Positions 16,812 through 24,461 of a DNA stretch of 64,000 bases are shown in pieces. Position 1 is the first letter of the stretch. Each line of letters starts with the position of its first letter. Location: the NCBI RefSeq assembly GCF_016919385.1, contig NZ_CP070351.1, positions 4,154,001 through 4,218,000 of the forward strand. The letters run 5' to 3'. A program made the translations under genes and the position numbers. The notes under the pieces are model-generated. The model had not been told where the DNA came from. It did not search any database and was given only the letters and a program-made list of their open reading frames with translations. Source of the stretch: Gordonia sp. PDNC005. Lineage in GTDB: Bacteria; Actinomycetota; Actinomycetes; Mycobacteriales; Mycobacteriaceae.

Positions 16812-17834
16812 TCGCGCCGGGCATCCACACGTCTGACCGACCCGTAGGGCCACCCCGGGCACACTCTCGTCCTCCACATCTCTGGACTCCAGGCAGTCCA
16901 GAGCACGGTCTACGACCGCGTCCACCGGAAGGACGGCCGTGGTCGGCACCGGCTCGCGGTACGCGGAATCGGGGCCGTCGAACGATGCGAGCGCGATGTC
17001 GTGAGGGATGGCCAGCCCGGCGTCGCTGATCGCGCGGATCGTGGCGTCGGTCTGGCCGAGCGTTCCGGGGACGATGGCGTCGGGCCTGGTCCCGGACGCA
17101 AGAAGATCTCGAACAGCGCGGTACGCCGAGGGCGCGGTCAGGTCTGTCGGAACCACGGTAACCGACAGTCCGCTCGTGATCAGACCGTCGAGCCGTTGCT
17201 CGACCGTCTCGCGGTCCCCGCGCCCGGCGACAGCGTCGTCGACACCTCCGATGAAGGCCGCGGTCGAGTGGTGATGGACTCGGGCGAGGTGCTCGCCGAT
17301 GAGCCGGCCCGCGAGCCGGTGGTCAGCCGAGACGACCGGTCTGTCCACCGAGCCGCGCATGCTGTGTGTCCACACGACGGGTACGTGACTGCGGCGACAG
17401 AGGTCGGCGGTGGCATTCGCGGCCACCGAGCCGACGACGATCAAGCCGTCGACGCCGACCTGAGTGAACGATCGGGCGAACTCCAGTTCGCGATCGGCGT
17501 CGAAGCCGGTGCTGCCGATCAGCGTCAGGATTCCGCGGGCGCGTCCCGCCGACTCGAAATGCTGTGCGTACGCGGCGAACAGCGGCATCGCCAGGTCGGG
17601 GACCAGCAGCCCGATCTGCTGCCAACGGCGAGGCCGTCGCAACGCCTGCGCGCGGCGATCCGGTCGGTAGTCGAGGCTCTCGAGTGCGGCCGTCACTTTC
17701 GCCCGCAGCGGTGCCGACACCGGTCGTGGACCGTCGTTGATCACATAACTGACAACGGCCGTCGACGTTCCCGCCACCTTCGCTACGTCGGCGAGTGTGG
17801 GTCGCCTCGGCGCCTTCTGCGGTGATGTCGTCAC
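16797..17834 (-). CDS. LacI-family transcriptional regulator
   Basis: This 345-residue protein has the LacI helix-turn-helix at about residues 12-35 (TLADVAKVAGTSTAVVSYVI) and a periplasmic-binding-like effector domain from about residue 70, with IGLLVPDLAMPLF, GLIVVGSV and ASFDGPDSAY. The GTG at 17834 has GAGGAG 6 bases upstream. It is divergent from an arylsulfotransferase-ABC transporter operon, and a near-ideal LacI-type palindrome lies in the shared 145-base region (17941-17954). It is therefore the probable repressor of that operon. LacI members usually sense sugars, so a sulfur-compound operon is an unusual target. Confidence 0.88.
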   Translation of the reverse strand: MTTSPQKAPRRPTLADVAKVAGTSTAVVSYVINDGPRPVSAPLRAKVTAALESLDYRPDRRAQALRRPRRWQQIGLLVPDLAMPLFAAYAQHFESAGRARGILTLIGSTGFDADRELEFARSFTQVGVDGLIVVGSVAANATADLCRRSHVPVVWTHSMRGSVDRPVVSADHRLAGRLIGEHLARVHHHSTAAFIGGVDDAVAGRGDRETVEQRLDGLITSGLSVTVVPTDLTAPSAYRAVRDLLASGTRPDAIVPGTLGQTDATIRAISDAGLAIPHDIALASFDGPDSAYREPVPTTAVLPVDAVVDRALDCLESRDVEDESVPGVALRVGQTCGCPARSDLG

Positions 17835-17940
17835 TTGAGCTCCTCGTCTGCCTCGCGCAATGATGCCCCTGACGAACCCTCGGGCGCGCTTTGAAATCAC
17901 TCTGATTCTGAACCCCTGTATCGCACCAGGTCAAACCTAA

Positions 17941-17954
17941 TCTAATCGATTAGA
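17941..17954. promoter_or_regulatory. Candidate LacI-family operator
   Basis: The perfect 14-base palindrome TCTAATCGATTAGA has the central CG typical of LacI-family operators. It lies 107 bases from the regulator start and 25 bases upstream of the arylsulfotransferase gene, overlapping its likely promoter and leader. Repression of the operon is inferred from this position. Confidence 0.65.
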
Positions 17955-17979
17955 ACCGCAACGAAGGGACAGTCACATC

Positions 17980-19299
17980 ATGGCGATCGCGACACTCACC
18001 GGGGTCACACACCTCGAGCCTGCACTGGTCCACGACAGCTATGTGCTGTTCACCGGGGCCGACACGGTCACGCGACTCATCGACCTCAACGGAGACGTCG
18101 TCCACGAATGGCCGTACGCCGGCGTGCCGCCGCGCATTCTCGATCCGGCGATCAACGGCGGTCGTGTCGGCGACGTCGGCGTCCAGCTCAGTTCGAGCGG
18201 CGACTCGCGTGGCGGCATCTACGCCAACGGCAGCGTTGGGCGTCTCGATTGGAACGGCGACGTGCGTTGGGAGTGGGGTGCTCAGGCGCCGACCGGGCCC
18301 GCCAGGCAGAACCATGACTGGGAGCAACTGCCGAACGGCAACTGGCTCGTCCTCGTCACCGTCCCCCGTGTGGTTCCGGGATTGAGCCACAGGACGATCG
18401 GTGACCAGGGACTCTACGAAGTCGACCCGACGGGTGCCGTCGTGTGGCAGTGGCTCGCAGGTGACCATCTCGATCAGTTCGGGTTCTCCGAGGCCGGGCG
18501 CGCGGCGATCGCCGCGACCGTCGACCGCGACCCCGACGACCCGTGGGGCTACCTCGAGATGAACAGTGCGAAGACCCTCGGTCCGAACAAGTGGAACGCC
18601 GCCGACCCGGACGGTCCGTTCCACCCCGACAACATCCTGGTCAGCTTCCGAAAGGCGAACGTCGTCGCGCTGATCGACAAGCAGACCGGCGACGTCGTGT
18701 GGCGTCTCGGCCCCTACTTCGACGCGGTGCCGGGAGCGCAGCATCAGCGCATCAACTCGCATGCCGTGCCTCGCCCGCTCGACCAGATCTCCGGCCAGCA
18801 CAATCCGCACCTCATCGCTGACGGCCTGCCCGGAGCGGGCAATGTCCTGATCTTCGACAACCAGGGGGGTGCGGGCTATCCGGCCGCCCCTCTCGGAATC
18901 TATGCAGGATCCCGTGTCCTCGAAGTGAATCCGACAAACAGGGAGATCGTCTGGCAGTACACCGCAGAAGACTCCGGACGGCCGACCTGGGAGTTCTTCA
19001 GCTCCTTCGTCAGCAACGCTCAGCGTCTCCCCAACGGCAACACACTGATCACCGAAGGCATGCGCGGCCGGCTGTTCCAGGTGACACCGGACGGGACGAT
19101 CGTGTGGGAGTACCACAGCCCGTACCTCGGGCACGGCGTAGCGGGAGAGCCCGAGGTCGACACGCCTCGAGTGGACGGCGTCGACAGGCTCAGCCAGACA
19201 AGGCTGGTGTACCGCTCGCAGGCCGTTCCGTTCGACTGGACCCCGGTCGGCACTCGGCGTGCGACGCTGCGATCGGTGGACGGGACGATCTCCCGATGA
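17980..19299 (+). CDS. Arylsulfotransferase (ASST)-like beta-propeller protein
   Basis: This 439-residue protein repeats a blade phrase of the form DxxGxVVWxW (for example NGDVVHEW, NGDVRWEW, TGAVVWQW, TGDVVWRLG, REIVWQY, GTIVWEY), the hallmark of ASST propellers. His-containing loops QNHDWEQLPNG, FHPDN, SHAVPR and QHNPHL are candidate catalytic positions. ASST enzymes move sulfate from a phenolic sulfate ester to another phenol. No signal peptide is present, so it should be cytoplasmic, unlike the periplasmic enterobacterial enzyme. Its stop overlaps the permease start by 4 bases (ATGA), tying it to a sulfonate-type importer. A role in using imported aryl sulfates is inferred. Confidence 0.75.
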   Translation: MAIATLTGVTHLEPALVHDSYVLFTGADTVTRLIDLNGDVVHEWPYAGVPPRILDPAINGGRVGDVGVQLSSSGDSRGGIYANGSVGRLDWNGDVRWEWGAQAPTGPARQNHDWEQLPNGNWLVLVTVPRVVPGLSHRTIGDQGLYEVDPTGAVVWQWLAGDHLDQFGFSEAGRAAIAATVDRDPDDPWGYLEMNSAKTLGPNKWNAADPDGPFHPDNILVSFRKANVVALIDKQTGDVVWRLGPYFDAVPGAQHQRINSHAVPRPLDQISGQHNPHLIADGLPGAGNVLIFDNQGGAGYPAAPLGIYAGSRVLEVNPTNREIVWQYTAEDSGRPTWEFFSSFVSNAQRLPNGNTLITEGMRGRLFQVTPDGTIVWEYHSPYLGHGVAGEPEVDTPRVDGVDRLSQTRLVYRSQAVPFDWTPVGTRRATLRSVDGTISR

Positions 19300-20120
19300 C
19301 ATCTCTCACGGCGGTCGGTCGCCGGGAGGCGGTACGACGCACGGTGCCGGCCGGGGTGCGACGCGCACTCATCTCGGCGGCCTGGATCGTCGCCGGGCTC
19401 GGCGGAGTCGCCGCCGTATGGTCGACCATCGTCGCCGCCGGCGTCTTTCCGCGGGCTTTGTTCCCGAGCGTTCCCGACATCGTCACCGCGGGTCGAGATC
19501 TGTGGGATGAGGGTCTGCTGGTCGGCGATCTGTCGTCCAGTTTGCAGCGAGCCGCCGCCGGCTTCGTCCTCGGCGGAGCGACCGGATTGATGATTGCAGT
19601 CGCCACCGCTACGACGACGCTCGGTCGGAACCTGTTGCAGCCGGTCCTCCGGGTCTTGTCGCCGATTCCGACAATCGGTCTGATCCCCCTGGTAATCCTG
19701 TGGTTCGGGTTGGGGGAGACCAGCAAGATCCTGGTGATCAGTGTGGGGGTGTTCGTTCCGGTGTGGATCAACGCCCATGCCGGGATCGTGTCGACTCCGC
19801 GTGAGTACCTGCTCGCTGCGCGATGCCTCGGCGCCTCCCGCGTGCACACCCTGCGCCGGGTGATCCTGCCCGAAGCCGCACCGGACATCATCGCAGGCCT
19901 GCGGGTCGGCGCGGCGATGGCGTTTGTGCTGATCGTCGTCGCCGAGATGACCGGAACGACGGCGGGCCTCGGCTACCGGATCTCGCAGGCGCAACTCTTC
20001 TCGCAGGCCGACCGCCTCATCGTGTGCTTGTTGATCCTCGGCGTGATCGGCGCCGTGTGCGACATCGTGATCGCGGCGGCGAGCGCACCGCTCACCCGCT
20101 GGTCCATCCAGGAACGTTGA
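19296..20120 (+). CDS. ABC transporter permease, SsuC/TauC type
   Basis: This 274-residue integral membrane protein has about six segments. A BPD-type EAA loop EYLLAARCLGASRVHTLRRVILPEAAPDII spans about residues 165-195. Segments such as LRVLSPIPTIGLIPLVILWFGLGE are typical of the sulfonate, nitrate and taurine permease family. The ATG at 19296 overlaps the propeller-protein stop. The ATPase gene starts 1 base after its stop, and the substrate-binding lipoprotein follows. Confidence 0.88.
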   Translation: MTSLTAVGRREAVRRTVPAGVRRALISAAWIVAGLGGVAAVWSTIVAAGVFPRALFPSVPDIVTAGRDLWDEGLLVGDLSSSLQRAAAGFVLGGATGLMIAVATATTTLGRNLLQPVLRVLSPIPTIGLIPLVILWFGLGETSKILVISVGVFVPVWINAHAGIVSTPREYLLAARCLGASRVHTLRRVILPEAAPDIIAGLRVGAAMAFVLIVVAEMTGTTAGLGYRISQAQLFSQADRLIVCLLILGVIGAVCDIVIAAASAPLTRWSIQER

Positions 20121-20121
20121 C

Positions 20122-20877
20122 ATGACGATCACCACCCGCGAATTGACTGTCCGCTTCCCCGGCACCGCCCGTGCGGCCCTGCACGAGATAGACATGACGA
20201 TCCCGAAGGGTTCATTCACCGTCTTCGTAGGCGCCTCGGGCAGTGGGAAGTCCACGCTGCTTCACTCGCTCGCGGGCTTGCAAACCCCGACGTCAGGTGT
20301 TGTCCTCGACAACGACGAACAAGTGACCGGGCCCGATCCTCGACGTGGCATGGCGTTTCAACGTGACGTCCTGTTTCCCTGGATGACCGTCGCGGACAAC
20401 ATCGAGTTCGCACTCATCGCGGGCGGCGTTCCGCGTCCCGCGCGTGGTCGGCGCATCGCTGAACTCCTCGACGTCGTCGGGCTGTCCCCCGAGGTCAGTC
20501 GACAACGCCCGGCCGAACTGTCCGGCGGAATGCGCCAGCGCGCGGGAATCGCCCGGATGCTCGCGGCAGACCCCGACGTACTGCTCATGGACGAGCCGTT
20601 CGCGGCTCTCGACGCGCTGACCCGACTCCGAATGCAGGATCTGATCCTCGACCTGTGGGGGCAGACGGGCCGAACCGTCGTGTTCGTGACTCACGATGTC
20701 GACGAAGCCGTCCGGCTCGCCGACACGATCGTCGTCCTGCAGCGGGGCCGGATCGTCGAACGCATAGACAACCCTGTTCCCAGGCCTCGCCCCGCCGACG
20801 TACTGGCCGACCTGCCCGGATACCCCGATACCAGACGCACCCTCCATCAACTGCTCGGCGTCGCCGACCACGTCTGA
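20122..20877 (+). CDS. ABC transporter ATPase, SsuB/TauB type
   Basis: This 251-residue ATPase has Walker A GASGSGKST near residue 38, a Q-loop MAFQRDVLFPWMTV, signature LSGGMRQRAGIARML, Walker B VLLMDEPFAALDALTR and H-loop VTHDVDEA. The PWMTV and DEAVRLAD phrases are typical of sulfonate/taurine/nitrate importers. It energises uptake through the permease encoded just upstream. Confidence 0.92.
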   Translation: MTITTRELTVRFPGTARAALHEIDMTIPKGSFTVFVGASGSGKSTLLHSLAGLQTPTSGVVLDNDEQVTGPDPRRGMAFQRDVLFPWMTVADNIEFALIAGGVPRPARGRRIAELLDVVGLSPEVSRQRPAELSGGMRQRAGIARMLAADPDVLLMDEPFAALDALTRLRMQDLILDLWGQTGRTVVFVTHDVDEAVRLADTIVVLQRGRIVERIDNPVPRPRPADVLADLPGYPDTRRTLHQLLGVADHV

Positions 20878-20899
20878 AACTCAGCAGAAAGAAGCTCCC

Positions 20900-21859
20900 A
20901 TGACCAATCGTCTTCCACGCAGGATCGTCGCCGCAGCCGCCGTCGCACTCAGCGCGGCGGGAATGCTCGCCGCGTGCTCATCCGTCGACGACGATCCCTC
21001 GACGCTCACCGTCGGGTTCGTCGTCGATCCCTCGTGGGCCCAAGTCCCCGTCGCCGCCGACACCGGCCTGTTCACATCGCACGGGGTGACGGTGAAGGTC
21101 GTCAACTTCTCGTCGGGCGTTGAGGCGCTCCAGGCGGCCGTCGCAGGCCAGGTCGACGTGACGACCGCAGCCGACGTCCCGACAGCCGCCGCGCTCGCGA
21201 AGTCGACTGACATCAAGGTTGTCGGCGACGGAGCACGCTGGGCCGGATCCAGGATCATCGCACGCAAGCAGTCCGGCATCACGACTGTCAACGACCTCGC
21301 CGGCAAGCGGATCGGCACGCCGATCGGTACGAGCGCAGGCTACTTCGCGTCGAACGTCCTCGACCGATCCAAGCTCGACGCCGACCTCGTCCAGGTGGCG
21401 CCGTCGGCGGTCGTCACCGCGATCACGCGCGGCGACGTCGACGCGGTCTCGATCTTCCAGCCGTACCAGGCGCAGTCGATCGAGGCCCTCGGTTCAGACG
21501 CAGTGGTCCTCGACGGCGGCGACTACCGGCAGCGCAGTCTGTACCTCGCGACTACAAAGGCGATCAGCGGGAAACGAGACGCACTCACGAAGTTCTTCCA
21601 AGCGATCAGCACCGCCGGACGCAAGCTCATCGTCCGTGATCCGGCTGCGGTCAAGGCAGTCGCCTCCGCGACGAACCTCGATGAGAAGTTGCTGGCGACA
21701 GTGTTGCCGGAGTTCGACTTCACGCTCGAACTCGGTGACCTGCCGGTGAAGCTGCGTGAACTAGGGGAGTGGGCCAAAGCCCAGGGCAAGATCGACGAAG
21801 GAACCGTCCTACCCGACTACAGCGCCGCGATCGACTCCGGATTCCTGCCGACGACGTGA
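20900..21859 (+). CDS. ABC transporter substrate-binding lipoprotein, SsuA/NMT1-like
   Basis: This 319-residue protein carries a lipoprotein signal peptide with the lipobox LAAC ending near residue 26. The mature part has TVGFVVDPSWAQVPVAADTGLF, then VDVTTAADVPTAAAL and a NDLAGKRIGTPIGTSAGYF block, as in SsuA/TauA/ThiY-like binding proteins. It should capture the transported compound outside the membrane. The ligand could be an alkyl- or aryl-sulfonate, a sulfate ester, or an unrelated small molecule. Operon context with an ASST-like enzyme favours a sulfur compound. Confidence 0.85.
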   Translation: MTNRLPRRIVAAAAVALSAAGMLAACSSVDDDPSTLTVGFVVDPSWAQVPVAADTGLFTSHGVTVKVVNFSSGVEALQAAVAGQVDVTTAADVPTAAALAKSTDIKVVGDGARWAGSRIIARKQSGITTVNDLAGKRIGTPIGTSAGYFASNVLDRSKLDADLVQVAPSAVVTAITRGDVDAVSIFQPYQAQSIEALGSDAVVLDGGDYRQRSLYLATTKAISGKRDALTKFFQAISTAGRKLIVRDPAAVKAVASATNLDEKLLATVLPEFDFTLELGDLPVKLRELGEWAKAQGKIDEGTVLPDYSAAIDSGFLPTT

Positions 21860-21882
21860 CTCGTCGCCGGTACTGAGACGGC

Positions 21883-22596
21883 TCAGCGACCGGCCGCCAG
21901 ACGCTCCCGACGGAGTCGGTCGACCTGGGGGAGGTCGAGGGGAGCGAGCTCGGACCCGGTCGCCTTCGCCAGCAGGTAGTCGGCCAGCTCGGGGTTTCGG
22001 GCGAGGAGAGGGCCGTGCATGTAAGTGGCGAGAACACTGCCCTGCACGACGCCTTCGACGGGTTCGCCGCCTCCGTTGCCGACTCCGTGCCTGACCCGGC
22101 CGAGCGGCTTGGCGGCCTGCCCGAGAGTAGTCCCGCCGCGGTGGTTCTCGAACCCCGACAGCGACTGCGTGAGACCGTCCAGCAGCGGATCGGTGATGAG
22201 TTCGCCGATCGCCCTGACCTCCCGAGGCGACGTCGTCAGATCGAGCATGCTGATGCCCGACACACGCTCGCCCGCCGACGTCTCGTACCAGTGGCCGAGC
22301 ACCTGGATGGCGGCGCAGATCGCGAGGATGGGCGTGCCCTTCTCTGCTGCGCGCTGCAGGCCGGGATGCTCCGCGAGATGCCGTGTTGCGATGCGCTGAG
22401 CAGCGTCCTCGGCGCCGCCGAGCGTGTAGACGTCGAGCGAGTCGGGGACGTCGTCTTCGAGCGTGAGCTCCACGATCTCCGCGTCCAACCCGCGCATACG
22501 TGCACGTTGGCGCAGAATCAGCGCGTTGCCGCCGTCACCGTAGGTACCCATCACATCGGGCAGGACCAGACCGATCCGCAGAGTCGACTCGCTCAT
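21883..22596 (-). CDS. gatD: Lipid II isoglutaminyl synthase, glutamine amidotransferase subunit
   Basis: GatD releases ammonia from glutamine for MurT, which amidates the D-glutamate of lipid II. The 237-residue protein is a class I CobB/CobQ-like amidotransferase with a nucleophilic Cys in ILAICAAIQVLG near residue 95 and a catalytic His in TYMHGPLLA near 200. GDGGNALILRQRARMRG near the N-terminus is family-typical. The ATG at 22596 shares one base with the murT stop (TGATG) and has GGAG 5 bases upstream. A GTG at 22599 is an alternative. Confidence 0.92.
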   Translation of the reverse strand: MSESTLRIGLVLPDVMGTYGDGGNALILRQRARMRGLDAEIVELTLEDDVPDSLDVYTLGGAEDAAQRIATRHLAEHPGLQRAAEKGTPILAICAAIQVLGHWYETSAGERVSGISMLDLTTSPREVRAIGELITDPLLDGLTQSLSGFENHRGGTTLGQAAKPLGRVRHGVGNGGGEPVEGVVQGSVLATYMHGPLLARNPELADYLLAKATGSELAPLDLPQVDRLRRERLAAGR

Positions 22597-23867
22597 CACT
22601 TCTCCTCGACTGTCACATCGGCGCCGGCTCTGTTCATCGCGATAGCGAGGTCGCGGAACGCCGTGTAATTGGCGAGGACCTCGACTCGACCCGGAGGGCA
22701 GGTCCGGATGGCGACCAGCGGGTCGTCGACGACGGTGTGCTCGGCGCCCGCGTACAGCAAGCGCACCGACAGATCTGCGGCACGCTCACCTGCCGCGATG
22801 ACCTTCGTGTTCTCGAACTCTTCGAAGCGCACGTCCCAGAGCCACGAGAGGTCTTCGCCGTCCGGGACCTGCCCGTTCACAGCGATCACGAGACTGTCGG
22901 CGTCCGGGTCGATCATCGACAGCGCTTCCTGCCAGCCCGCGGGGTTCTTTGCCAGCAGGGTGCGAACGCGGTGTTCGCCGAGACGCTGGACGCCGTACCG
23001 GCCCGCGATCTCGCCGACCGTGCCGACTGCCTTCGTGGCCGCGGCGGGATCGGCGCCCATCGCGACGGCCGTCGCGATCGCCTGCGTCGCGTTGCCGCGG
23101 TTCGCGCGGCCGGGCACCTTCAGCATGAGGGGAGCGGTGAAACCGTCGGGCCCGTAGACGTTGTCGTCGTCGAACCACCAGTCGGGCGTCGGCCTGCGGA
23201 ACGACGGAGTGCCGCTCGAATACCAGTCGCCGTCACGTCGGATGATCGGTTCGCCCGACCGAGGGCAGCCGACGGAGTCGCCGACCCATGCCGCGCCTGC
23301 GGCCACCCACACGACGTTCTTGCCGTCGTATGCGGCCGAAGTCACGAGGACGTCGTCGCAGTTCGCGACAACCGTCGATTCCGGGTGCGCGTCGACAGCG
23401 CCACGCAGGCGGCGTTCGATCACGTTGATCTCGCCGACCCGGTCGAGCTGATCGCGCGAGAGGTTCAGCATCGTGATCACCGCGGGAGAGGTGCTATCGG
23501 CGACGTTCGGCACGTGCAACTCGTCCACTTCGAGGGCGGCGAGCGGCGCAGGCCGATGCAGCGTCAGCGTCGCGATGATGCCCGCGTCCATGTTCGCGCC
23601 GTCCTCCTGCGTCGCGACGTCGCTGATGGTGGCGAGCGCGGCGGCAGTCATACGCGTGGTGGTCGACTTACCGTTGGTCCCGGTGATCAACGCCGTCTTC
23701 TTGCCCGCAGCGAGGCGAGCCATGATCTTCGGATCGATCTTCTCGGCGATCAGGCCACCGATCATCGATCCCTTGCCGCGACCTGCGGTGCGCGACGCCC
23801 AGCGGGCTGACGCCGCGGCCGCGAGGGCGGTACGGGTGCGAATCGGGAGGCGAGGGGCATCCGGCAT
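22596..23867 (-). CDS. murT: Lipid II isoglutaminyl synthase, MurT ligase subunit
   Basis: MurT activates the D-Glu carboxylate of lipid II with ATP and uses ammonia from GatD. The 423-residue protein has the Mur ligase P-loop ITGTNGKSTTTRM near residue 60, then LEVDELHVPNV and MLNLSRDQLDR. The C-terminal DUF1727 region carries NPAGWQEAL. The usual four-cysteine zinc ribbon of this family is largely gone: at about residues 200-230 only one Cys remains (VGCPRSGEP ... YSSGTPSFRRPTPDW). The ATG at 23867 was chosen because it begins the conserved RTRTALAAAASARWASR leader. Confidence 0.92.
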   Translation of the reverse strand: MPDAPRLPIRTRTALAAAASARWASRTAGRGKGSMIGGLIAEKIDPKIMARLAAGKKTALITGTNGKSTTTRMTAAALATISDVATQEDGANMDAGIIATLTLHRPAPLAALEVDELHVPNVADSTSPAVITMLNLSRDQLDRVGEINVIERRLRGAVDAHPESTVVANCDDVLVTSAAYDGKNVVWVAAGAAWVGDSVGCPRSGEPIIRRDGDWYSSGTPSFRRPTPDWWFDDDNVYGPDGFTAPLMLKVPGRANRGNATQAIATAVAMGADPAAATKAVGTVGEIAGRYGVQRLGEHRVRTLLAKNPAGWQEALSMIDPDADSLVIAVNGQVPDGEDLSWLWDVRFEEFENTKVIAAGERAADLSVRLLYAGAEHTVVDDPLVAIRTCPPGRVEVLANYTAFRDLAIAMNRAGADVTVEEK

Positions 23868-23940
23868 ACCGTCGAGTTTCCCACACGAGCCGATCGCGAC
23901 CGCCTGCGTGCGCTGTGAGCATCGTGACAGGATGACGAGC

Positions 23941-24387
23941 ATGGCTGATTTGTCCACGACGCGGCCCGCCAAATCCTGGCAGGAGTTTCGTCTGGCGCAC
24001 ATCTTCGTGGTGATGTCAGCGCCCTGGATCATCTTCTACTTCCTCATCGAGGCGGACATTGGCTCCCCGGACGTTCGAACTGTGCTGATGCGGACTTCGC
24101 TCTTGTGCGCCGCCTTGTGCGTCGGGGCTCTGTTGCTGCGGCGCACGGGTCCGAGCGCCGCAGCAACGTATCCCTTCGCGGGACTGTGGGCCGGATTGGC
24201 GGCCGTCAGCTCCGCCACTGCGGCGAAGCTGGGCGATGACCGACACATCTGCGGTGGAGTGGGCCCGGCACACTGCTCACCTGCGACGGACGTCATCATC
24301 GGCGGAATGCCGGTGGTCGGAGTCGTCATCATTTACGCGATCGCGTCCATCTTCTGGAATGGAGTGGTGCGAGAGCGCGAGGACTAG
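23941..24387 (+). CDS. Membrane protein of unknown function
   Basis: This 148-residue protein has four hydrophobic segments: about residues 18-35 (FVVMSAPWIIFYFLI), 48-68, 80-98 and 122-140. A Cys-containing extracytoplasmic-looking loop ICGGVGPAHC lies between the last two. The ATG at 23941 has AGGA 9 bases upstream. The ATG at 23932 directly abuts that site and is less likely. It is divergent from murT. I do not recognise the family. Confidence 0.6.
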   Translation: MADLSTTRPAKSWQEFRLAHIFVVMSAPWIIFYFLIEADIGSPDVRTVLMRTSLLCAALCVGALLLRRTGPSAAATYPFAGLWAGLAAVSSATAAKLGDDRHICGGVGPAHCSPATDVIIGGMPVVGVVIIYAIASIFWNGVVRERED

Positions 24388-24461
24388 GCGTTTCACGGAT
24401 CCGCTGCGCCGCCCGTGTCCTACGATCGGAGTACTCGTCCGCCGTAGATCGAAGGGTGCAC

